A program made the position numbers and the translations under genes. Under the pieces are notes generated by a model, which saw only the letters and a list, made by a program, of their open reading frames with translations, was not told where the DNA came from and made no database searches. Below are positions 5,837-11,478 of a stretch of DNA of 11,478 bases, piece after piece. This stretch comes from Candidatus Saccharimonadota bacterium. GTDB taxonomy: Bacteria > Patescibacteriota > Saccharimonadia > Saccharimonadales > UBA4665. Each line of letters begins with the position of its first letter. The first letter of the stretch is position 1. The stretch spans positions 1-11,478 of the forward strand of contig JARIHB010000129.1 in NCBI GenBank assembly GCA_029288515.1, in the 5' to 3' direction.

Positions 5837-7312
5837 TTATATTCCTTCCGTTCTATCGCCAATCTTCTCTGTTATTCTAACATATTCCTGCTGTTTTTTA
5901 TAGTGCACCAATGCAATCCACACACCAACGATCACGTACCATCCTGCTAACTGTGTAAACGACAGGCCCAGCCCTTCAGCAAACGCATGCGGTATGCGGC
6001 TGAGCAAACGGGCAGTATCAAGCATATAGGTCAACACCAATCGCGCCGGCCAGGCCAGCCATCCGGCCACCATAGGAAGTGCCATGCCCGCCAGGCCGGC
6101 AGTCACACACAGCAGCATCGCCAGCGGTACTAACGCCACCACCAGTACGTTCGCTAGCAATGATACCGTAGACATCTGGCCGAATATGTACAAAATGTAT
6201 GGCAGCGTCATAATCTCGGCACAGATGCTTTCAATGAGTACCTGGATCACCAATCCCGGTTTTTTACCCTTATACAACCGCCAAGTAACGAGTGGTCCTA
6301 GCACCACCACACCAAAAAACGCCAAAAATGATAAATACCAGCTCACATTGCCCCACAGGTATAAAGGATTGGCGATCACGGTAACGGCAGCGGCGCTCAA
6401 AAGCAGGGCCAGGGGCGCAATTGTCCGCCCGAAATACCATGCCCACATACTTAACATGCTAATTATTCCAGCCCGGACTATCGATGGGCTGTTACCGGTA
6501 ATAAGTATAAACACCACGATGAGCGTACAGCATACTGCCATCATCTGGTATTTAGAGCGCCCGCCACATAAACGGCGCGCGGCTTCCACAATAATAGTCA
6601 AGTTATAGCCAGACACTGCAATGATGTGCGTCAGACCAACTGCCAGCAACGCATCACTTACATCTTTGGGCAGCGTGCTGCGCTGGCCAATCAATAGCCC
6701 CATACCAAATGACGCCACCGGCTCGGGCAATGCTGACTGCATACCAGCTGCGAACTTCCGGCGTACAGTGTCTATCGGCGAAGCTCCGCGCTGCACAATA
6801 CGCATCGTCGCAAAACTTATGCTCGCCTGGTTATTGCCCAATGTTGGCATAAGTTTGCCGGATACCACTACGGTATCGCCGCGGTACACAGCGTTCACTC
6901 CAAAGCCGGCTGCCGAAATACGCCCCGGCAGCGCGGCCGTTCGGGGCGACACCAGCTGTATATGATCAATACCAAAGGTAACCTGCGACTGCTTGCCGTA
7001 CACCCCGTCGTCGGTAGCCACACCCTGCACTGTCACCTGCTGCCTGGTATATGTGCGATAGGGCTCCAGGGAGCGCATCATGCCGCTTCCCCGCCACCAT
7101 CCGACGCCGAAACACAACAGCATACAGCACAATACCGTTAGTATCGAATGCCGCCGCCACGTTACCAGCACCGGTATGACGCCTACAGCAGTCCACCGTC
7201 CGTCGGACAGCAGCACGCTATGTGCCAGGCCAATACCCGCGAACAACGCCAAACATGCCGCGACAATAAGCGGCGCGCGCTTTACCCTGCGTGCGTACAT
7301 ATACCTGAACAC
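5837..7312 (-). CDS. comEC: ComEC/Rec2 family DNA uptake channel, lacking the metallo-beta-lactamase domain
   Basis: ComEC forms the inner-membrane channel that passes single-stranded DNA during natural transformation. From GTG 7312 the protein has 491 residues. Two or three N-terminal membrane helices (about 14-75) precede an extracytoplasmic OB-like DUF4131 region (about 90-175). The Competence domain follows, with the signatures GLLIGQRSTLP (205-215), GLTHIIAVSGYNLTII (226-241) and GNSPSIVRAGIISML (273-287), then a series of helices to about 475. There is no C-terminal metallo-beta-lactamase (nuclease) domain. GTG 7312 is chosen because TACAAT ends 6 nt before it; ATG 7300 is an alternative with a basic YARRVKR start. 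The stop TAA 5837-5839 is 2 nt from yebC. Confidence 0.93.
   Translation of the reverse strand: MFRYMYARRVKRAPLIVAACLALFAGIGLAHSVLLSDGRWTAVGVIPVLVTWRRHSILTVLCCMLLCFGVGWWRGSGMMRSLEPYRTYTRQQVTVQGVATDDGVYGKQSQVTFGIDHIQLVSPRTAALPGRISAAGFGVNAVYRGDTVVVSGKLMPTLGNNQASISFATMRIVQRGASPIDTVRRKFAAGMQSALPEPVASFGMGLLIGQRSTLPKDVSDALLAVGLTHIIAVSGYNLTIIVEAARRLCGGRSKYQMMAVCCTLIVVFILITGNSPSIVRAGIISMLSMWAWYFGRTIAPLALLLSAAAVTVIANPLYLWGNVSWYLSFLAFFGVVVLGPLVTWRLYKGKKPGLVIQVLIESICAEIMTLPYILYIFGQMSTVSLLANVLVVALVPLAMLLCVTAGLAGMALPMVAGWLAWPARLVLTYMLDTARLLSRIPHAFAEGLGLSFTQLAGWYVIVGVWIALVHYKKQQEYVRITEKIGDRTEGI
5843..5847 (-). promoter_or_regulatory. Shine-Dalgarno of yebC
   Basis: AAGGA on the minus strand, 8 nt before the yebC ATG, sits within the last codons of comEC (Glu-Gly-Ile-stop). 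It is the only well-placed Shine-Dalgarno I found before a gene in this window, and yebC is the only gene that cannot easily have its own promoter. Confidence 0.75.
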
Positions 7313-7318
7313 GCGCGC

Positions 7319-7324
7319 ATTGTA
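7319..7324 (-). promoter_or_regulatory. Extended -10 of the comEC-yebC unit
   Basis: TACAAT on the minus strand is preceded by TGA (extended -10) and ends 6 nt before GTG 7312. It lies in the 31-bp gap after the Nudix gene. No good -35 was seen. It predicts a leaderless mRNA starting with GUG. Confidence 0.55.
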
Positions 7325-7343
7325 TCAGCAGTTCATTAGAAAA

Positions 7344-7901
7344 CTAGCCCTTTGCGGCCTTGATGACAGCAGCAAGTCTGTCAAAGTACACTTGGCCGTG
7401 CGGCACGTATGCATCAGGTGTCTCGCGCACCTCACGCAGCATGTCATCAAGCGGCTTCCAGACCAACGATGACACTTCGTTATCCTCAATAGTAAACGCA
7501 CTGTCACCGTCCAGGCGGAACAGGTACAGCCACTGAAATTCATTCTCTATTTTACCGTCTGATGTAACTATGTGGGCGCGGTGTACACCAAAGCACTGCA
7601 CCGCCTGTTCGGCCAGGTCAATGCCAAGCTCCTCTTTCGTTTCACGGAGTGCCGCCGCTAACGGCTCTTCACCGGCATCAATGTGTCCGGCTGCCGAAAT
7701 ATCGTAGCAGTTCGGCCAGGTCCATTTTTGCGGCGAACGGCGCTGCAAAAGCACTTCAACAACACCGCGCTGCACCCGCCATATCCATACGTGTGATGCG
7801 CCATGCAATACACCCTTGCCGAATATATCGTCTTTGCTCACATACCCATCCCTGGATACAGTCCGGCCCTGTTCGTCGTATAGCTGGTAGGTATCGTTCA
7901 T
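7344..7901 (-). CDS. Nudix hydrolase
   Basis: The 185-residue protein has a complete Nudix box: G72, E78, R86, E87, E90, E91, G93 (GHIDAGEEPLAAALRETKEE leading into LGI). These residues bind Mg2+ and hydrolyse a nucleoside diphosphate linked to another group. Before the box, the YDEQGRTVSRDGY start and the WPNCYDISAAGH segment resemble the YfcD / isopentenyl-diphosphate isomerase-like branch of the superfamily. The IPP isomerase reaction cannot be assigned from sequence alone, and a hydrolase is more likely. No membrane segment. ATG 7901 lies 6 nt after TATGAT, which has a TGT extension. It lies 30 bp after the transporter stop and 31 bp before comEC. Substrate unknown. Confidence 0.9.
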   Translation of the reverse strand: MNDTYQLYDEQGRTVSRDGYVSKDDIFGKGVLHGASHVWIWRVQRGVVEVLLQRRSPQKWTWPNCYDISAAGHIDAGEEPLAAALRETKEELGIDLAEQAVQCFGVHRAHIVTSDGKIENEFQWLYLFRLDGDSAFTIEDNEVSSLVWKPLDDMLREVRETPDAYVPHGQVYFDRLAAVIKAAKG

Positions 7902-7907
7902 GTGACC

Positions 7908-7913
7908 ATCATA
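7908..7913 (-). promoter_or_regulatory. Extended -10 of the Nudix gene
   Basis: TATGAT on the minus strand is preceded by TGT and ends 6 nt before ATG 7901, in the 30-bp gap after the transporter stop. No clear -35. Spacing fits a leaderless transcript. Confidence 0.55.
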
Positions 7914-7931
7914 ACAGAAGTTCTTGATCGT

Positions 7932-8831
7932 TCAGCCTTCTAACGTTCCTTTTCTAGTATTGTAGTCTTTCAGGTAGGGAATTGCAGCAGCGGCTACAAT
8001 TATCCCCATGCCCACCAGCGCAACCACTGTTGGTCTTTCATGAAAAAACAAAACCCCAAAAACTACTCCAAACACAATTTCAAGTAAGCCGAGGATGCCC
8101 GCTGCACCTGCGTCTACGAGCTTTACACCCTTAACAAACGACCACGAAGCAACAACAGAAGCAATAGCAAAGAGAACAAGGTACAACCAAGCGACATGCC
8201 AACCAGCACTCGGCGGATGCTCTTTAAGAGCAAAGGCCATAACACAGTTTGCCATGACAGACGCTATCCACAAAACAATGGTTGATTGTGTCGCGTTGTA
8301 GTGTATTCGTTTCGAAAAAACGCTGTTTGCACCAGCAGACAGCCCGCTTACGAGGGCGCCAACAAGTGCAGCCCAGCCTAAATGCCCAGTTGTTGGAGAA
8401 AAAATGAGGCCCAATCCAACAATACCCACTAGTGCAGAGACAGCTTTGTCTTTCGTAAAGCGTTCCCGTCCAAATAACCAGCCAAAAAAGAACGAACCAA
8501 TAACGATACTGGCGTACGCGATTGCCAGGCTTATGCCCACCCCGGCATGCAAAATTGCATAGTACAACGGGCCCCAGGTGAAGAGCGAGGCAATGATCAT
8601 GCCCCCTATGTACCGCCAGTTTTGCTTGAGGCGGACTGGTTCTAAGTGCCGGTAAAGAATTGCAATTGGTACAAGGATCACCAATACGAGTATGCTCCGC
8701 AGCGCAGAGGCAGTGTAGCCTTGGAAGAAATCACCCATAAGCTTTGTCCAAATGCCGTAGCTTGCATAGAAAAGAGATGATAAGGCAACCAGGCTCGCGC
8801 CTAAAGGAGCTGCGTGACGTTTGGTAGCCAT
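7932..8831 (-). CDS. EamA (DMT superfamily) permease
   Basis: The 299-residue protein has about ten hydrophobic segments arranged as two EamA repeats, the usual DMT-permease architecture. The repeats end with the expected acidic motif after the fourth and ninth helices: GRERFT at 121-126 and HERPT at 264-268. Such proteins sit in the inner membrane and carry metabolites such as amino acids or nucleotide-derived compounds; the substrate cannot be read from the sequence. Base use looks different from its neighbours: three 60-base lines I counted (from 8041, 8281 and 8461) have 24, 27 and 30 G+C, against 34-35 in lines from yebC, comEC and the HAD gene. That may mean recent acquisition. The stop is TGA. 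Confidence 0.88.
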   Translation of the reverse strand: MATKRHAAPLGASLVALSSLFYASYGIWTKLMGDFFQGYTASALRSILVLVILVPIAILYRHLEPVRLKQNWRYIGGMIIASLFTWGPLYYAILHAGVGISLAIAYASIVIGSFFFGWLFGRERFTKDKAVSALVGIVGLGLIFSPTTGHLGWAALVGALVSGLSAGANSVFSKRIHYNATQSTIVLWIASVMANCVMAFALKEHPPSAGWHVAWLYLVLFAIASVVASWSFVKGVKLVDAGAAGILGLLEIVFGVVFGVLFFHERPTVVALVGMGIIVAAAAIPYLKDYNTRKGTLEG

Positions 8832-8838
8832 GCGGGTT

Positions 8839-8868
8839 ATGATTCCTCTGCTTTTACGCTCATATCAA
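8839..8868 (-). promoter_or_regulatory. Possible promoter of the EamA gene
   Basis: On the minus strand TTGATA (8868 to 8863) and AATCAT (8844 to 8839) are 18 bp apart, and the latter ends 7 nt before ATG 8831. The -35 is good (5 of 6) but the -10 is poor (4 of 6). A GAGGA lies 12 nt before the ATG, too far for a normal Shine-Dalgarno. The assignment is tentative. Confidence 0.35.
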
Positions 8869-9034
8869 TTTGAAGAAAAGCCTATGTTAGGCATAAGCCA
8901 ACTATAACCGTTTATACCCTTCACCTCAATAAAAAGTATTTACTGCTGGAATGGCCGATGCGAATAGTAGCAAACGGAGAGGCTCCTCCGACAAGGAGTC
9001 TTCATCTATTTCGGGCCTTGAAATATCCCCAGCA

Positions 9035-9059
9035 ACAGTCTTTACTGTACGTAGCTACG
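9035..9059. repeat. Adjacent inverted repeats upstream of the 9127 promoter
   Basis: ACAGT-CTTT-ACTGT (9035-9048) is followed one base later by the perfect 10-bp palindrome CGTAGCTACG (9050-9059). They lie about 30-55 bp upstream of the -35 of the 9127 gene, a position where an operator or activator site could act. Short inverted repeats arise by chance, so function is only a possibility. Confidence 0.3.
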
Positions 9060-9090
9060 CCGCAACCAGACAAAGCCATAAGCAAAATTA

Positions 9091-9119
9091 TTGATTATAT
9101 TAAATATAAATGTTATAAT
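9091..9119 (+). promoter_or_regulatory. Promoter of the 9127 gene, leaderless type
   Basis: TTGATT (9091-9096) and TATAAT (9114-9119) are separated by exactly 17 bp of AT-only sequence apart from the final TGT, which makes an extended -10. Seven nt separate the -10 from ATG 9127. This is one of the two best promoters in the window. A TTG codon that would extend the reading frame upstream is the -35 element itself. Confidence 0.8.
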
Positions 9120-9126
9120 ATATAGT

Positions 9127-10347
9127 ATGAACTTCGAGCTTGGTGGCGAACCTATTGATCCGGATGAATTTCAACGCGCCTTCGGCTTCAGTAACGGCGA
9201 TAATGGATACTTTGTCCCCGACAAGCACATCATTGATGGCATCGAGAGCACAGGAGGCCATCCTACAGATAATTTTCCCGAAGACGAACAAATGGCACGC
9301 CTACCCGACCCGGCCGAACTGTCTGAGTTATTCGATACGCTCAGCGCATTCAACGCAGCTGAAAAAGAGACGCCCCGCCTCGGTCTTGACATTGTAGACG
9401 GCATAAACAAAGGCCGTCGTAAAGAAGAATATAAAGCTCAGGGAATGACTGGCCAGGAGGCCACCGATTTCATTAAAGCAACCGAGGGCGAACACGCACC
9501 GGAAGCTGAGGCTGCACTGCTCGACCTTGCGGGAATTACGTTACGTTACCGGGATACTTTGAAGGACTTTGGCCTTTCGGTCACCAGCGATATGTTTACA
9601 GGGTCACGCACAGAAATTGCCGACCCCGTAAAACTTACCGCCAGCCTCAGCTGTATACACGAACATACCTTGCCGCCGTCGGTACAGCATGGCCTGAACA
9701 AAACGCTAAAGTCATTTACAGGCGGATTATGGGCAACGGTAATTAACACGAACGGCGAGCAAGTTGACTCCTACGGCGCCATACCCTACTGGATGAAGTC
9801 GAGCGGGTACTACCCAGAGCCAGAGGCCTATGCGCAGGCTACACATACGCTTGCCCATGGAGAGAAACTAGCAACGCAGTTTGAGCGCCTTGGCGTTGAT
9901 CCACAAAGTGTTCATGCCCTGCGCAACGTAAGCCGCTATTATCAAGAAGGTATGATTGTCGAATGGGCATTGGGCCACGAAATGGGTTTCGACGAAGACC
10001 CCTACCGGTCCAAAGATCGGCCGCTCTACCAACAGGATCACGACAGCACATACTGGGATGCTTATTTTAGAGTACTGGACGGCGCTGAAGCAAAGTCGCA
10101 GCCGGGAGATACGTTCGTAGCCGACCAGCGCGAAGCAGCAACGCTGCATATTACCACATACCTCGGAAAAATACTGGCCGACATAAAGGCGCCGCTCACA
10201 CAAGAAAAATTCAATGCAGCGTGGCCGGACAGAGACGCGCTAGAGATGAAAATCGCCGAAAATATGCACGATCCCTATATTGCCAAATGGGTTGGCTGGC
10301 GCAACCGGCTACAGCAGTACGGCCGCCAAGGCGAAGCGCAAGCGTAA
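9127..10347 (+). CDS. Uncharacterised protein, 406 residues
   Basis: I do not recognise this protein. It is soluble-looking: no signal peptide or membrane helix, one cysteine (C176), and an acidic N-terminus (residues 1-80 rich in Asp and Glu). A charged helical segment at about 95-150 contains GMTGQEATDFI. The middle is aromatic-rich (YGAIPYWMKSSGYYPEPEAY, 216-235). Histidines cluster at 178-180 (HEH), H240, H244 and H284 (WALGHEMGFDED), but none forms an HExxH motif, so a metal site is only conceivable. A WVGWRNRLQQYG segment (388-399) lies near the end. The start is ATG 9127, not the in-frame TTG 9091, because the promoter spans 9091-9119. It is alone on the plus strand between minus-strand genes, ending 7 bp from the convergent HAD gene, so context does not suggest a partner. 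Confidence 0.75.
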   Translation: MNFELGGEPIDPDEFQRAFGFSNGDNGYFVPDKHIIDGIESTGGHPTDNFPEDEQMARLPDPAELSELFDTLSAFNAAEKETPRLGLDIVDGINKGRRKEEYKAQGMTGQEATDFIKATEGEHAPEAEAALLDLAGITLRYRDTLKDFGLSVTSDMFTGSRTEIADPVKLTASLSCIHEHTLPPSVQHGLNKTLKSFTGGLWATVINTNGEQVDSYGAIPYWMKSSGYYPEPEAYAQATHTLAHGEKLATQFERLGVDPQSVHALRNVSRYYQEGMIVEWALGHEMGFDEDPYRSKDRPLYQQDHDSTYWDAYFRVLDGAEAKSQPGDTFVADQREAATLHITTYLGKILADIKAPLTQEKFNAAWPDRDALEMKIAENMHDPYIAKWVGWRNRLQQYGRQGEAQA

Positions 10348-10354
10348 ACCAGTC

Positions 10355-11110
10355 CTACCGTAGATGCTCTTGATGGTTATCGTCAAATAGCGGCCGAGCG
10401 CTTTTTACTACGTACGCTCCGCTGCCATTCTCTAGCTCGTAAATCATATTTTTACGCTCAAGCACAATCTTCCAGCCTTGCTTTTCTGCTTCTTCATATA
10501 AAGCGGCGTTGGGGTTAAAGGCAATCGGATGTGCGGTGACAGCGAGCATCGGAATGTCACGGTGCGTATCACCTACGCCAATACTATCTTGCAACGTAAG
10601 GCCGCGTGTAGCAACGAGGCCTCTCAGTATTGTATCCTTACCCTGCTTTGTTTCGGTCGCCCGTTCGCCGGTAAACGCGCCATCTTTCACTTCTAGCCCA
10701 GAGGCTATGACGTAATCAAAACCTACCGACCGCGCAAATGGCTCAACGATGTCCGCAATCGAACCTGATATAGCAACAAGAATACGCCCTTCGGCTTTAA
10801 GCTGCTTTATTAGCTGGAGAGTGTAGGCGTAACAATAATCACTTTTGTGCTTGAGGAGGTTAGCGATAACTTCATCGAGTTGCGCAGGCGTTGTATGCTT
10901 CAGCGCTTTCTTGAACAAGTCAAGAATAGTTTTGTTGTATACCCAGTACGCCTCGGTTGAGCCGCGGGATTTATACGTATGGCGGGCAGCAGCAAGAATT
11001 TGAGCTTCTTTTTCAAAATCCGGGCCGGCCAACAACTCTTCAGCCACAATGAAAGACATAGCCTCTCGGTACACGGTACCGTCAATATCAAATACTGCTA
11101 TTTTGGTCAT
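10355..11110 (-). CDS. HAD-superfamily hydrolase, SerB-like (HAD-IB) phosphatase
   Basis: The 251-residue protein has all HAD motifs: I, FDIDGTVYR with nucleophile D8 and acid D10; II, ISGS at 114-117; III, K158 in KQGKDT; IV, GVGDTHRDIPML with D181 and D185. The helical insertion between motifs I and II and the GVGDTHRDIPM motif place it in the HAD-IB group with phosphoserine phosphatase and similar enzymes. Phosphoserine phosphatase itself is not proven, and a tail of about 25 residues (EL-NGSGAYVVKSARP onward) goes beyond the core fold. ATG 11110 lies 6 nt after an extended -10. The gene is convergent with the 9127 gene (7 bp between stops), leaving no room for a terminator. Confidence 0.92.
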   Translation of the reverse strand: MTKIAVFDIDGTVYREAMSFIVAEELLAGPDFEKEAQILAAARHTYKSRGSTEAYWVYNKTILDLFKKALKHTTPAQLDEVIANLLKHKSDYCYAYTLQLIKQLKAEGRILVAISGSIADIVEPFARSVGFDYVIASGLEVKDGAFTGERATETKQGKDTILRGLVATRGLTLQDSIGVGDTHRDIPMLAVTAHPIAFNPNAALYEEAEKQGWKIVLERKNMIYELENGSGAYVVKSARPLFDDNHQEHLR

Positions 11111-11116
11111 AGTAAG

Positions 11117-11122
11117 AGTGTA
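11117..11122 (-). promoter_or_regulatory. Extended -10 of the HAD gene
   Basis: TACACT on the minus strand is preceded by TGT and ends 6 nt before ATG 11110. No clear -35 was found. Spacing fits the leaderless pattern. Confidence 0.5.
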
Positions 11123-11131
11123 ACAGAGTGG

Positions 11132-11199
11132 TTAAAGACTCAGAAACCGAGGTAAGGCTTTGTAGAGCGCACGCAACTCAGCTTCATTATAATCTTTTT
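11132..11199 (-). other. Possible frameshifted C-terminal tail of the small membrane protein
   Basis: The membrane-protein frame stops at 11187-11189. The frame reached by dropping one base reads on as DYNEAELRALYKALPRF and a few more residues to TAA 11132-11134. That text has a natural amphipathic-helix composition and no stop. Ending there would leave a 21-bp gap to the HAD start, like other gaps here, instead of 76 bp. The A5 run on the minus strand (T5 at 11195-11199) is the likeliest slip point; an A4 run (11211-11214) also works. It could be a sequencing error, a mutation, or coincidence. Confidence 0.35.
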
Positions 11200-11478
11200 G
11201 GAACTCGCTGTTTTCTGTGAAGGATCCTTTGGATGAGCAAATAAGTCAGCGTGCCCAGGAGTAGTGAAAATAACAGAAGTAGGACCGGGTACCAACTTGA
11301 GGAATAGAATGCTCTGCTAAGTTCACTTTCATGGGTTATCCCGTCGGAATAAGGAAGAAGCGGCTTGATAATACGATAACCGCCAAGCCACTGCCATCCA
11401 GCATACTTAAAAGGGAACGGACTAACCAGGAAAAATACGAGACTTAAAGCCGCAATCTGCACTGCCTTGGATATTTTT
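11187..11478 (-). CDS. Small membrane protein, partial at the right edge
   Basis: The frame stays open to the window edge (upstream codons read K-I-S-K-A before a GTG at 11462), so the true start may lie outside. From GTG 11462 there are 91 residues. A first hydrophobic segment (about 1-18, ending VSPFPFKYAG) is followed by a short polar stretch containing GITHESELSRAFYSSSWY. A second hydrophobic helix (about 58-78, VLLLLFSLLLGTLTYLLI) leads to a basic tail. This suggests two membrane helices with the tail inside. I do not recognise the family. No -10 hexamer or Shine-Dalgarno precedes GTG 11462. The 3' end may be frameshifted (see the 11132-11199 entry). G+C is lower than in the left part of the window. 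Confidence 0.6.
   Translation of the reverse strand, partial: KISKAVQIAALSLVFFLVSPFPFKYAGWQWLGGYRIIKPLLPYSDGITHESELSRAFYSSSWYPVLLLLFSLLLGTLTYLLIQRILHRKQRVPKRL

Larger units (their letters stand above)
8832..9126 (+). other. Divergent intergenic region between the EamA gene and the 9127 gene
   Basis: This 295-bp stretch is the only long gap in the window. It holds the two divergent promoters at its ends and no convincing protein-coding frame. Small inverted repeats are present: GCCTA/TAGGC with a 3-nt loop (8880-8892), CGGAG/CTCCG with a 6-nt loop (8975-8990), ACAGT/ACTGT with a 4-nt loop (9035-9048), and the perfect palindrome CGTAGCTACG (9050-9059). The last 50 bases are very AT-rich. I saw no tRNA, and no stem strong enough to name as a terminator or known RNA family. 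Confidence 0.6.

Noticed and set aside
8880..8892. GCCTA-TGT-TAGGC hairpin followed on the minus strand by TTTTCTT, as an intrinsic terminator
   Set aside because: The stem is only 5 bp and no minus-strand gene lies just upstream of it (the 9127 gene is on the plus strand), so a terminator is not supported.
8975..8990. CGGAG/CTCCG stem as part of a tRNA or riboswitch
   Set aside because: No T-loop, acceptor stem or anticodon arm can be assembled around it, and no U-run follows.
9171..9410. Minus-strand reading frame inside the 9127 gene
   Set aside because: Shadow frame; low-complexity Ser-rich text and no start signals.
9127..10347. Zinc metallopeptidase assignment for the orphan, based on its His-rich spots (HEH, THTLAHGEK, GHEMG)
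   Set aside because: None matches HExxH with proper spacing; I see no catalytic signature.
11188..11193. TATAAT on the plus strand
   Set aside because: Lies inside the end of the minus-strand membrane-protein gene and no plus-strand start codon with a sustained frame follows at the right distance.
1..11478. CRISPR arrays, insertion sequences, tRNA or rRNA genes, toxin-antitoxin pairs
   Set aside because: Looked for direct repeats, transposase motifs, T-loop consensus and small paired genes on both strands; nothing convincing was seen.

Overview
The window looks like a piece of a small, tightly packed bacterial chromosome, most likely Candidate Phyla Radiation (Patescibacteria) and probably Saccharibacteria (TM7). 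This rests on the gene set (type IV pilus ATPase and pilin, ComEC without a metallo-beta-lactamase domain, ruvC-ruvA-ruvB, yebC), the style of the pilin and of the PH-domain membrane protein, near-absent intergenic space, and TGA used as a normal stop. The taxonomy is inferred from recognition; no search was run.

Layout. Bases 1-959 (+): the C-terminal end of a PilB/GspE ATPase, then a type IV prepilin. Bases 956-8831 are all on the minus strand. In transcription order they are an EamA transporter (8831), a Nudix hydrolase, comEC, yebC, an HExxH putative metallopeptidase, ruvC, ruvA, ruvB and a PH-domain membrane protein that ends inside the pilin stop codon. Bases 8832-9126 are the only sizeable gene-free stretch. 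Bases 9127-10347 (+): an unrecognised 406-residue protein. Bases 10355-11110 (-): a SerB-like HAD phosphatase. Bases 11187-11478 (-): a small membrane protein cut by the window edge and possibly frameshifted.

The most striking signal is regulatory. Almost every gene has a sigma70-type -10 hexamer 6-9 nt before its start codon, often an extended -10 (TGn) or with a -35 at 15-18 bp. This predicts leaderless or nearly leaderless mRNAs, with each gene its own transcription unit even where the gap is only 16-50 bp. The exception is yebC, 2 nt after comEC, which has a Shine-Dalgarno (AAGGA) and no promoter of its own. The pattern also corrects three start codons (ruvB, the HExxH protein, the 9127 gene).

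Functionally, the left and middle parts join DNA uptake (pilus motor, pilin, ComEC channel) with recombination (RuvABC), as expected in a naturally transformable episymbiont. The two unrecognised proteins (HExxH protein and the 9127 gene) are the best candidates for undescribed biology. I saw no CRISPR array, tRNA, rRNA, insertion sequence or convincing intrinsic terminator.
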